From NCBI GenBank assembly GCA_045810265.1, contig JBJMWF010000380.1, positions 1-5,964 of the forward strand: a stretch of DNA of 5,964 bases, given 5' to 3'. Below, one piece after another: positions 1-5,964 of the stretch. The stretch comes from Scleromatobacter sp045810265. GTDB lineage: Bacteria; Pseudomonadota; Gammaproteobacteria; Burkholderiales; Burkholderiaceae_C. Position 1 is the first letter of the stretch. Every line of letters begins with the position of its first letter. Made by a program: the position numbers and the translations under genes. Below the pieces are notes generated by a model. It was given only the letters and a program-made list of their open reading frames with translations, searched no databases and was not told the DNA's origin.

Positions 1-1245
1 CTCCTGTTCTCGTTCTTCAACATCGACCGCGTGTTCGACTTCCTGCTGTCCATCGGCATGCGGCCGCTGGTGGAGCTGTCGTTCATGCCGGCCACGCTGT
101 CCTCGGACGGCAACAGCGTCTTCCACTACCGCGCCAACGTGACGCCGCCGCGGCGGATGAAAGACTGGCGGCTGCTGATGACGAAGCTGGTTGGCCACTG
201 GGTGGAGCGCTATGGCATCGACGAGGTGGCGCAGTGGCCGCTGGAGGTCTGGAACGAGCCGAACCTGGTGGCGTTCTGGACCGGCGGGCAGGCCAGGTAC
301 TTCGAGCTGTTCAGGGCGACCTGGACCGCCGTCAAGGCCATCTCGCCGCGGCTACAGGTGGGCGGCCCTGCCACTGCGGCCAATGCGTGGCTGAAGGAGT
401 TCGGCGCGTTCTGCGCCGCAAACGGCTGCCCGCCGGATTTCGTCAGCACGCACTACTACCCGACGGACGCCTTCGGCTCGGTCGATACCGACACGCTCTC
501 CCAGCTGGCCGACGCGCCCATGGGCGTGATGCATGACCGCGCGCGCGAGGCGCGGGCGGCCGCGGGCGCGAAGCCGCTGTACTACACCGAGTGGAACATC
601 ACGTCGAACCCGCGCGACTCCATGCACGACGGCCCGTTCTGCGCCGCCCTGGCCACGCATTTCGCGCTGAGCGTCGACGACCTGGTCGACGGCTTCAGCT
701 GGTGGGCCTTCACCGACATCTTCGAGGAGAACTACTTCCCCAGCATCCCGTACCACGGCGGCTTCGGCCTGCTCAACCTGTACGGCGTGCCCAAGCCGGT
801 TTACCGGGGCTTCCAGATGATGGCCCAGCTCGGCACGCGGCGCTGGGTCGTGCCGGAGTCCCATCCGACCGTGCGCCTGCACGTGGGCGCGCCCGATGAC
901 GACAGCGCGACGAGCGTGCTGCTGCTCAACGTCGCCATGCCGCGCCACCCCGTCGCCACCGAAGTGGTCAGCGTGCAGCTGCAAGGCCTGGCTGGCCGCC
1001 GCCCCCGCGCCGCCGTGGTTTCGCGCATCGATGACACCCACGCGAATCCGCAGGCCGAGTGGCTGCGCCTGGGCAGCCCCGAGTATCCGCATCCGCATCA
1101 GGTGGACGCGCTGGAGATGGCGTCCACCGTTGCGCCCGAGCGCATCGAGATCGCGGGCGACGGCGACGGCGCCAGCGCCAGCTTCACGCTGCCGCTGCCG
1201 CCCAACGCGATGGCGCTGGTGCGCATCGAGTGGGAGGCCCGCTGA
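1..1245 (+). CDS. GH39 family glycosidase (beta-xylosidase-like), 5' end cut off by window edge
   Basis: Retaining glycoside hydrolase of family 39, whose best known bacterial members release xylose from xylo-oligosaccharides. The frame is open from base 1, so the gene begins upstream; the GTG at 31 is an internal valine. The first visible residues (SFFNIDRVFDFLL, then VELSFMP) are typical of GH39 beta-xylosidases. The acid/base Glu lies in WNEPN (GAG at 256-258) and the nucleophile Glu in YTEWN (GAG at 589-591), 111 residues apart, close to the family spacing. The (beta/alpha)8 barrel seems to end around base 830 (PKPVYRGFQMM), followed by a beta-rich C-terminal domain to the stop. Against a family length near 500 residues, 414 are visible, so roughly 80 N-terminal residues are missing. 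The TGA stop shares its last base with the next gene's ATG, so the two are co-transcribed. GH39 also holds other specificities, so the family is secure and xylosidase activity is only likely. Confidence 0.93.
   Translation, partial: LLFSFFNIDRVFDFLLSIGMRPLVELSFMPATLSSDGNSVFHYRANVTPPRRMKDWRLLMTKLVGHWVERYGIDEVAQWPLEVWNEPNLVAFWTGGQARYFELFRATWTAVKAISPRLQVGGPATAANAWLKEFGAFCAANGCPPDFVSTHYYPTDAFGSVDTDTLSQLADAPMGVMHDRAREARAAAGAKPLYYTEWNITSNPRDSMHDGPFCAALATHFALSVDDLVDGFSWWAFTDIFEENYFPSIPYHGGFGLLNLYGVPKPVYRGFQMMAQLGTRRWVVPESHPTVRLHVGAPDDDSATSVLLLNVAMPRHPVATEVVSVQLQGLAGRRPRAAVVSRIDDTHANPQAEWLRLGSPEYPHPHQVDALEMASTVAPERIEIAGDGDGASASFTLPLPPNAMALVRIEWEAR
1232..1237 (+). promoter_or_regulatory. Shine-Dalgarno site for the PF10091/GH144-like gene
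   Basis: GGGAGG inside the last codons of the GH39 gene, with a 7-base spacer to the ATG at 1245. This good site, together with the stop-start overlap TGATG, fixes the start at 1245 rather than at the in-frame ATG at 1263 or upstream positions inside the GH39 gene. Confidence 0.8.
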
Positions 1246-2732
1246 TGGAGGCGCCGCGCGACATGGGTGTCCAGCCGGAGGTGGCCAAGCACGCGGTGCT
1301 GCACGGCTTCACGCATCGCGAGGCGATCGCGCGCGACCAGATGCTGACCGACCTGCAGCGCGAGTCCTTCGGCTACTTCGTGCACGAGGTCGAGGAGGCC
1401 AACGGCCTGGTGATGGACAAGACCGCGCCGGACTGGCCCGCGAGCATCGCCGCGGTGGGCATGGCGCTGACCTGCTATCCGGTGGGCGTGCAGCGCGGAC
1501 TGATGACGCGCGCCCAGGCCCTGCAGCGCACGCTGGTGACGCTGCGCTTCCTGTTCGCGGCCGAGCAGGGCGAGTCGCCGACGGCGGCCGGCCATCGCGG
1601 CTTCTTCTATCACTTCCTGGACATGCGCAGCGGCCGCCGCGTCTGGAACTGCGAGCTCTCCAGCATCGACACCGCGCTGCTGATGGCCGGCGTGCTGGCC
1701 GCGGCCGCCTACTTCGCCGGGTCGTCCGACGACGAGGCCGAAGTGCGCCGGCTCGCCACCGCGCTGTACGAGCGCGTCGAGTGGGACTGGCTGGTCGGCG
1801 AGCGAGGCACGATCTGCCACGGTTGGCGTCCGGAGACCGGCAAGCTCCCGTGGCACTGGGAAGGTTACGACGAGGCGCTGATCCTGTACCTGCTGGCCCT
1901 CGGCTCGCCGACGCACCCGATCCCCGCGGCGTCCTACGAGGCCTGGTGCTCGACCTACCAATGGCGGGAGGTCGAGGGCATCGCGTACCTGCACGCCGGC
2001 CCGCTGTTCATCCACCAGATGTCGCACCTGTGGGTGGATTTCCGCGGCCTGCAGGACGAGTTCATGCGTGCGCACGGCAGCGACTACTTCCTCAACAGCC
2101 GCGCCGGCGCGCAGGTGCAGCAGCGCTATGCGATACGCAATCCGCGCCGCCACGCGATGTACGGCGAGTTCTGCTGGGGCATCACGGCCAGCGACGGCCC
2201 GGGCAACCTGCGCTGGCAAGGCAGCGGCGAGCCGCCGTTCTACGACTACGTCGCCCGCGGCGTGCCCGACGGCCCCGACGACGGCACGCTGGCGCCGTGG
2301 GCGGTCGTCGCGTCGCTGCCGTTCGCGCCCGAGATCGTGTTGCCGACGATCGCCAACTACCGCCACGTCCAGCTGCACGTGGCCAATCCGTACGGCTTCA
2401 AGGCTTCGTTCAATCCCAGCTATCCGGGCGATCGCCGGCACCCGATCGGCTGGGTCTCGCCCTACCACTTCGGCATCAACGAAGGCCCGACGGTCGTGAT
2501 GATCGAGAACTTCCGCAGCCAGATGCCGTGGAAGATGATGCGGGCCAGCGCGCCGCTGGTGGCGGGCCTGCGCCGCGCCGGCTTCACCGGGGGCTGGCTG
2601 GACGCCATTGCGCATGGCGACGAGTGCGCGCCCGCCCTGGACATGCCGGCGCCCGAACCGTTCGATCCGCCGACGCCGCCCGACCGGTCGGCGCTCTCGC
2701 AAAGCGCCCCGCCGCCAGGAAATCCAACATGA
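1245..2732 (+). CDS. Glucoamylase-like (PF10091) protein, GH144-like putative beta-glucanase
   Basis: A 495-residue protein of the glucoamylase-like family (PF10091, COG5368), an (alpha/alpha)6-barrel group that includes the GH144 beta-1,2-glucanases and a domain of cyclic beta-1,2-glucan synthases. Family blocks in order: LQRESFGYF (37-45), SIAAVGMALTCYPVG (67-81), GHRGFFYHFLDM (116-127), CELSSIDTALLMAG (136-149), YDEALILYLLALGSPTHP (208-225), FIHQMSHLWVDFRG (255-268), WGITASDGPG (311-320), ARGVPDGPDDGT (337-348) and ASLPFAPEIVL (356-366). Glu137, Asp142 and Glu210 are conserved acids that could serve catalysis, by analogy with studied GH144 enzymes; this was not aligned. There is no signal peptide or membrane segment, so it is probably cytoplasmic and would act on imported oligosaccharides. 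The C-terminal 28 residues are proline-rich (11 Pro) and probably disordered. Coupled to GH39 upstream (1-base overlap) and to a dehydrogenase downstream (4-base overlap). The fold family is secure; the substrate is unknown. Confidence 0.92.
   Translation: MEAPRDMGVQPEVAKHAVLHGFTHREAIARDQMLTDLQRESFGYFVHEVEEANGLVMDKTAPDWPASIAAVGMALTCYPVGVQRGLMTRAQALQRTLVTLRFLFAAEQGESPTAAGHRGFFYHFLDMRSGRRVWNCELSSIDTALLMAGVLAAAAYFAGSSDDEAEVRRLATALYERVEWDWLVGERGTICHGWRPETGKLPWHWEGYDEALILYLLALGSPTHPIPAASYEAWCSTYQWREVEGIAYLHAGPLFIHQMSHLWVDFRGLQDEFMRAHGSDYFLNSRAGAQVQQRYAIRNPRRHAMYGEFCWGITASDGPGNLRWQGSGEPPFYDYVARGVPDGPDDGTLAPWAVVASLPFAPEIVLPTIANYRHVQLHVANPYGFKASFNPSYPGDRRHPIGWVSPYHFGINEGPTVVMIENFRSQMPWKMMRASAPLVAGLRRAGFTGGWLDAIAHGDECAPALDMPAPEPFDPPTPPDRSALSQSAPPPGNPT
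2717..2721 (+). promoter_or_regulatory. Shine-Dalgarno site for the SDR gene
   Basis: AGGAA, 7 bases before the ATG at 2729 and within the last codons of the upstream gene. It supports this start, since the frame itself is open far upstream without coding character. Confidence 0.75.
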
Positions 2733-3511
2733 ACGTTTCACTCGCGGGCCGGCGCGCCCTGGTCACCGGCGCGAACTCCGGCATCGGCCAGGCGATCGCG
2801 CTGGCCTTCGCCGATGCCGGCGCCGACGTGGCCGTCAACCACGTGAGCCATCCCGAAGCGGCCGACGCGGTCGTCGGCCAGATCGTGGCCAAGGGCCGGC
2901 GCGCACTCGCGCTCCGGGCCGACGTGTCGAACGAGGCGCAGGTCGACGCGATGTTCGCGCAGATGGACGCGCACTGGGGCGGCATCGACCTGCTCGTCAA
3001 CTGCGCCGGCATCGACGGCGTGCGCGCGCTGGCGCAGGACGCGAAGATGGCGGACTGGCGCCGCGTCGTCGAGGTCAACCTGTTCGGCGCCTTCGACTGC
3101 GCGCGCCATGCGCTCGCCCGCATGCTGCCGCAAGGCCGCGGCGTGATCCTCAACATCAGCTCGGTGCACGAGGTGATCGCGTGGTCGGGTTATAGCGCGT
3201 ACACGGCCAGCAAGGCCGGACTCGCGATGATGACCAAGACGCTGGCCCAGGAGGCGGCACCGCATGGCGTGCGCGTGCTGGCGCTCGGGCCGGGCGCGAT
3301 CCAGACGCCGATCAACCAGTCGGTGTGGGCCGACCCGGCGGCCGCCGCGGACCTGCTCACCAAGATCCCGCTGGGCCGCATGGGCCGCACCGACGAGGTC
3401 GCGGCCATGGCCGTGGTGCTGTGCTCCGACGTCGCGAGCTACGTCACCGGCAGCACCGTCATGGTGGACGGCGCGATGACCGACTATCCGGAGTTCGCGC
3501 GCGGCGGTTGA
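2729..3511 (+). CDS. Short-chain dehydrogenase, glucose 1-dehydrogenase-like
   Basis: A 260-residue classical short-chain dehydrogenase/reductase, probably a cytoplasmic NAD(P)-dependent oxidation of glucose or another sugar to its lactone. The Rossmann motif TGANSGIG is at 13-20, NCAG (for NNAG) at 91-94, and the structural Asn at 117. The catalytic residues are Ser145, Tyr158 and Lys162 (YTASK), the numbering I recall for Bacillus glucose dehydrogenase. Resemblance to that enzyme goes beyond the general fold: SSVHE (144-148), GPGAIQTPIN (187-196), IPLGRMG, ASYVTG and the ending DGAMTDYPEF all have direct counterparts, and the length matches (261 there). The start is set by the SD and the ATGA overlap with the preceding stop; the same frame is open well upstream but that part reads as Arg/Ala-rich out-of-frame translation. 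As last gene of the plus-strand operon it may oxidise sugar released by the two glycosidases. The substrate is an inference; SDRs change specificity easily. Confidence 0.93.
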   Translation: MNVSLAGRRALVTGANSGIGQAIALAFADAGADVAVNHVSHPEAADAVVGQIVAKGRRALALRADVSNEAQVDAMFAQMDAHWGGIDLLVNCAGIDGVRALAQDAKMADWRRVVEVNLFGAFDCARHALARMLPQGRGVILNISSVHEVIAWSGYSAYTASKAGLAMMTKTLAQEAAPHGVRVLALGPGAIQTPINQSVWADPAAAADLLTKIPLGRMGRTDEVAAMAVVLCSDVASYVTGSTVMVDGAMTDYPEFARGG

Positions 3512-4317
3512 ACGTCGGCACGCCCTGTCGCGACGAGAAAATCCGCGATCAGCCGCACGACGAGATCGGGCTGCTCGCGATACGGCACGTGGCCGACGCC
3601 GGGCAGCATCTCGAGACTGGCGGGGCCACTCACGCCGTCGACGATGCGCTTCGGATGAGCCGCGCTGCCGTACTCGTCCTGCGCCCCATGGATGGCCAGC
3701 ACCGGACACGCCACGCGCGGCAACGCGGCGGCCAGCGACCACGTCGCGAACGCCGGATCCAGCCACTGGCCGAGCCAGGCATCGAGCGCCCACGATGCCT
3801 GGCTGCCGTGGTACTTGGCCAGCCGCTCCACCTGGCGCGGATCCTCGAACTGCGCCTGCGCCACGCGCAGGCCGGCGATGGTGCGGTCCTCGACGAAGGC
3901 CTGCGCGGACATCGTCACCAGCGCCTCGCAGTCGGCGCCCGCGTGCGCCGCGATCTCCACCGCCATGCCACCACCGACGCTGTGGCCGACGACGGCGAAA
4001 CGGCCGATGTCCAGCTGCTCGCGCAGCGTTGGAAAGAAGGCGACCGCCTCCTCGGCGATGAAGTCCTTCGAGGGCCGGCCGGTGCGCGCGTCGGCGCGTC
4101 CGAAGCCCAGGCGGTCGTAGGCGACCACGCGCCGCCGGGTGGCGGTGGCCAGCAGCGCCGGAAAGTCACGCCAGAGTTCGACGCAGCCCAGCGAATCGTG
4201 CAGCAGCACGACAGGCGCGCCGGCCGCGTCGGCGCCCTCGGGGCACCACTGCCGCGCGAACAGGCGGCCGCGCGGATGGACGATCCAGTGGTCGGTCGTG
4301 ACGATGCCGGCGGTCAT
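3484..4317 (-). CDS. Alpha/beta hydrolase fold protein
   Basis: A 277-residue single-domain alpha/beta hydrolase, an esterase or C-C/C-X hydrolase of unknown substrate. The nucleophile elbow GHSVGG places Ser113; Asp214 (GAQDEYGS) and His243 (GVGHVPYRE) complete the triad. The oxyanion-hole region is VLLHDSLG (37-44), with HD in place of the usual HG, followed by the strand YDRLGFGRAD (67-76). A cap-like insertion lies between about residues 140 and 200. No signal peptide or membrane segment is seen, so it is probably cytoplasmic. Its ATG overlaps the TGA of the upstream cyclodeaminase-family gene (ATGA) and it has only a poor SD, so translation is probably coupled. Its 3' end runs 28 bases into the end of the convergent dehydrogenase gene. 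It could equally be annotated as an epoxide hydrolase or lactonase; nothing in the sequence decides this. Confidence 0.9.
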   Translation of the reverse strand: MTAGIVTTDHWIVHPRGRLFARQWCPEGADAAGAPVVLLHDSLGCVELWRDFPALLATATRRRVVAYDRLGFGRADARTGRPSKDFIAEEAVAFFPTLREQLDIGRFAVVGHSVGGGMAVEIAAHAGADCEALVTMSAQAFVEDRTIAGLRVAQAQFEDPRQVERLAKYHGSQASWALDAWLGQWLDPAFATWSLAAALPRVACPVLAIHGAQDEYGSAAHPKRIVDGVSGPASLEMLPGVGHVPYREQPDLVVRLIADFLVATGRADVQPPRANSG

Positions 4318-5234
4318 CGAAGCGACTCGTAGACCAGGATGGCCGCGGCCAGGTCCTCCAGCGCCGTGCCGACCGACTTGAAGACCGTGCGTGCAGAGGG
4401 CTCTCGCGGCAGGCTGGGCGCCGCGGCGAGATCGGCCAGGCTGCCGCGCACATCCTCGCGCCGCAGCACGCCGGACTCGATCGGATGCAGCAGGTCGCCG
4501 GCCTTGGCGAGCGCGTCGGCGGTGTCGATCCAGACCTGGGCGCCCGCGAAGCAGGCGTCGTCGGCCTCGCGCATCGCGGGCGTGAAGCCGCCGATCAGGT
4601 CGAGGTGGCTGCCTGGCGCGAGCCAGTCGCCCTCGATCAGCGGCTCGGCCGCGAGCGTGGCGCAGCTGACGATGTCGGCCGTGGCCGCAGCGGCGGCGAG
4701 GTCGGTCACGACGCGCGCCGGATAGCCGTCGGCGGCCAGGCGGATGACCAGGCGCAGGGCGGCCTGCGGATCGCGGCTCCAGACCATCACGTCGTCGATG
4801 GCCCGCACCGCCCGGTAGGCCGGCGCCAGCAGCCCGCCGACGCGGCCGGCGCCGACGATCAGCTGGCGCCGCGCATCCGCACGCGCCAGGCGCGAGGCCG
4901 CCAGCGCCGAGGCCGCGGCCGTGCGGCGCGCCGTGATCTCGCCGCCGTCGATCAGCGCCAGCGGCGCGCCGGTGGCGGCATCGAACAGCTGGTAGGTGGC
5001 GAACAGGCCGGGCAGCCCGAGCGCCGCATTGCCGGGCGCGACGTTGACCACCTTCAGGCCGAAATAGCGGCCCGGCAACCAGGCTGGCATCAGCAGGCTG
5101 GTCAGCGCATCGCCGACCGCGTGCACGTGACGCGCGGGCGTGTCGCAGCCGGCGACGAACAGGCGCTCGAGCGCGTCGATCAGCGCGGGAAATTGGAGCG
5201 CCCCCGCGGTGGCCGCGGCGTCGAACTGCTTCAT
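4314..5234 (-). CDS. Ornithine cyclodeaminase/mu-crystallin family protein, probable Delta1-pyrroline-2-carboxylate (ketimine) reductase
   Basis: An NAD(P)-binding protein of the ornithine cyclodeaminase/mu-crystallin family, 306 residues from the chosen start. Family features: RHVH (35-38), GRYFGLKVVNVAPGN (55-69) with Lys61, GEITARRTAAASALA (98-112), the dinucleotide motif GAGRVG (128-133), and CATLAAEPLI (191-200). True cyclodeaminases carry a catalytic Asp in a VGGD-type loop; here the aligned stretch reads DLIGGFTPAMREAD (222-235), with Phe in that place. This loop resembles pyrroline-2-carboxylate or other cyclic-imine reductases acting in proline, hydroxyproline or lysine catabolism. 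I therefore prefer an imine reductase over a cyclodeaminase. In-frame ATGs also exist at 5252 and 5282, and an in-frame stop lies just upstream of the latter. No start has a convincing SD; 5234 was chosen because MKQFDAAATAGAL matches the usual family N-terminus. The stop overlaps the next gene's ATG by 4 bases. Confidence 0.9.
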   Translation of the reverse strand: MKQFDAAATAGALQFPALIDALERLFVAGCDTPARHVHAVGDALTSLLMPAWLPGRYFGLKVVNVAPGNAALGLPGLFATYQLFDAATGAPLALIDGGEITARRTAAASALAASRLARADARRQLIVGAGRVGGLLAPAYRAVRAIDDVMVWSRDPQAALRLVIRLAADGYPARVVTDLAAAAATADIVSCATLAAEPLIEGDWLAPGSHLDLIGGFTPAMREADDACFAGAQVWIDTADALAKAGDLLHPIESGVLRREDVRGSLADLAAAPSLPREPSARTVFKSVGTALEDLAAAILVYESLR

Positions 5235-5319
5235 GGCAATCGGCGGCGGCATCGTCGGGTGGAGGGGCGGGGTTCCTGGCATGTGCGCTCAGTTTGCCTG
5301 ACGGAAGAAACCGGCGCGA
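5235..5319. other. Spacer between helicase stop and cyclodeaminase-family start
   Basis: 85 bases, or 37 if the farthest upstream ATG at 5282 is used. It holds two alternative in-frame starts (5252, 5282) for the downstream gene and an in-frame stop at 5289-5291. Only weak 3-4 bp inverted repeats are visible (such as TCAG..CTGA near 5288-5300), with no T-run, so there is no credible intrinsic terminator. No convincing -35/-10 pair was recognised. Read-through from the helicase gene is therefore possible. Confidence 0.5.
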
Positions 5320-5964
5320 TCACGCCATCTCGACATGCCACCACGCCGGCAGCAGCCGCCGCACTTCGGCGCGCCGGAAGCGGTCGTCGATCAGGAAGAC
5401 GACGCCTTCGTCGGTGGTCGTGCGGATCACGCGGCCCGCCGCCTGCACCACCTTCTGCAGGCCGGGAAACAGATAGGTGTAGTCGTGCCCGGCGCCGAAC
5501 AGCGTCTCCAGCCGCGCCTTCATCTGCTCGTTGACCGGATTGACCTGCGGCAACCCCAGCGTGGCGATGAAGGCGCCGATCAGGCGTTCGCCGGGCAGGT
5601 CGACGGCCTCCGCGAACGCGCCGCCCAGCACGGCGAAGCCGATGCCGCGGCCGCCGGCATGGAAGCGCGCGAGGAAGTCGTTGCGCGCGCCTTCGGTCAT
5701 CTGGCGCGCCTGCGTCCACACGGGTACCTCGGGGTGCAGTGCCTGGAACAGGTCGGCCACCTGCTGCAGGTAGTCGAAGCTGCTGAAGAAGGCGAGGTAG
5801 TTTCCGGGCGCCTGCGTGAACTGGCGCGCCATCAGCTCGACGATGGGCGCCAGCGACGCGGGTCGGTGCGCGAAGCGCGTGGACAGCGGCGCCACCTGCA
5901 CGCGCAGCTGCGACGCTTCGAACGGCGACTCCACGTCGACCCAGGCGACGTCCGGCGGCAGGCC
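5320..5964 (-). CDS. DinG/Rad3-type ATP-dependent DNA helicase, C-terminal part; 5' end beyond window
   Basis: Last 214 residues of a superfamily 2, XPD/Rad3-like helicase (DinG/YoaA type), an ATP-driven 5'-3' DNA unwinding enzyme of repair or replication restart. The frame is open to the window edge, so the GTG at 5934 is internal. In the visible part, ESPF opens the second RecA-like domain. Then come FFSSFDYLQQ (motif IV region, about 59-68), GGAFAEAVDLPG (motif V, 114-125), GLPQVNPVNE (137-146) and QAAGRVIRT (motif VI, 174-182, with the arginines that contact ATP). LIDDRF (191-196) precedes a short C-terminal tail. Motif V has EAVDL where many relatives have EGIDL. Walker A/B and the iron-sulfur cysteines expected of the family lie outside the window and cannot be checked. 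Its role is unrelated to the metabolic genes downstream. The family is secure; whether it is DinG, YoaA or another paralogue is not. Confidence 0.92.
   Translation of the reverse strand, partial: GLPPDVAWVDVESPFEASQLRVQVAPLSTRFAHRPASLAPIVELMARQFTQAPGNYLAFFSSFDYLQQVADLFQALHPEVPVWTQARQMTEGARNDFLARFHAGGRGIGFAVLGGAFAEAVDLPGERLIGAFIATLGLPQVNPVNEQMKARLETLFGAGHDYTYLFPGLQKVVQAAGRVIRTTTDEGVVFLIDDRFRRAEVRRLLPAWWHVEMA

Noticed and set aside
896..2728. Long open stretch in frame upstream of the SDR start, giving an apparent 871-residue fusion protein
   Set aside because: The translation before residue 1 of the SDR is Arg/Ala/Pro-rich with no family motifs, and lies out of frame over two well supported genes. 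High GC content removes stop codons from such frames.
1098..2741. 547-codon antisense open frame opposite the GH144-like gene
   Set aside because: Arg/Val/Ala/His-rich composition with no recognisable motif; it mirrors the codon positions of the real plus-strand gene, a common artefact in GC-rich DNA.
2738..3793. 351-codon minus-strand open frame across the SDR and the hydrolase end
   Set aside because: Arg/Ala-rich shadow translation without domains, conflicting with two genes with clear catalytic motifs.
3325..4332. 335-codon plus-strand open frame over the hydrolase gene
   Set aside because: Composition is that of a shadow frame, and the opposite strand encodes a complete Ser-Asp-His hydrolase.
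5283..5319. Possible small hairpins (TCAG..CTGA, CGG..CCG) as a terminator after the helicase gene
   Set aside because: Stems of only 3-4 bp and no following T-run on the minus strand; too weak to call.
4485..5534. 349-codon plus-strand open frame opposite the cyclodeaminase-family gene
   Set aside because: Gly/Arg/Ala-rich low-complexity translation with no family motif; the minus strand carries the supported gene.

Overview
This is a very GC-rich, densely coding chromosomal window. G/C dominates third codon positions, and genes abut or overlap. The gene types and their GC bias suggest a Pseudomonadota (proteobacterial) genome, most plausibly Burkholderiales or a similar high-GC beta/gammaproteobacterium. 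That placement is an inference from style and protein motifs; there is no rRNA or other phylogenetic marker here.

Left part, plus strand (1-3511): three genes that look like one translationally coupled operon for carbohydrate metabolism. The first is the 3' part of a GH39 glycosidase (beta-xylosidase-like), with both catalytic glutamates visible. Its stop codon shares one base with the start of a 495-residue glucoamylase-like protein (Pfam PF10091, the fold of the GH144 beta-1,2-glucanases). That gene in turn overlaps by 4 bp a 260-residue short-chain dehydrogenase closely resembling Bacillus-type glucose 1-dehydrogenase. A reasonable working model is that the two hydrolases, neither with a visible signal peptide, process an imported glycoside or oligosaccharide and the dehydrogenase oxidises a released sugar. 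The real substrate cannot be read from the sequence.

Right part, minus strand (3484-5964): reading leftward, there is the C-terminal third or so of a DinG/Rad3-type superfamily 2 DNA helicase, then an 85-bp spacer. Next comes an ornithine cyclodeaminase/mu-crystallin family protein whose active-site loop looks more like a Delta1-pyrroline-2-carboxylate (ketimine) reductase than a true cyclodeaminase. A 4-bp ATGA overlap leads into an alpha/beta hydrolase with a complete Ser-Asp-His triad. The last two form a small coupled pair.

The two groups converge tail to tail: the dehydrogenase and hydrolase coding regions overlap by 28 bp on opposite strands, leaving no room for an intergenic terminator. 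No RNA genes, CRISPR arrays, insertion sequences, attachment sites or substantial repeats were seen. Nothing here clearly amounts to an undescribed system. The most interesting points are the GH39/GH144-like/glucose-dehydrogenase-like cassette and the atypical active site of the cyclodeaminase homologue.
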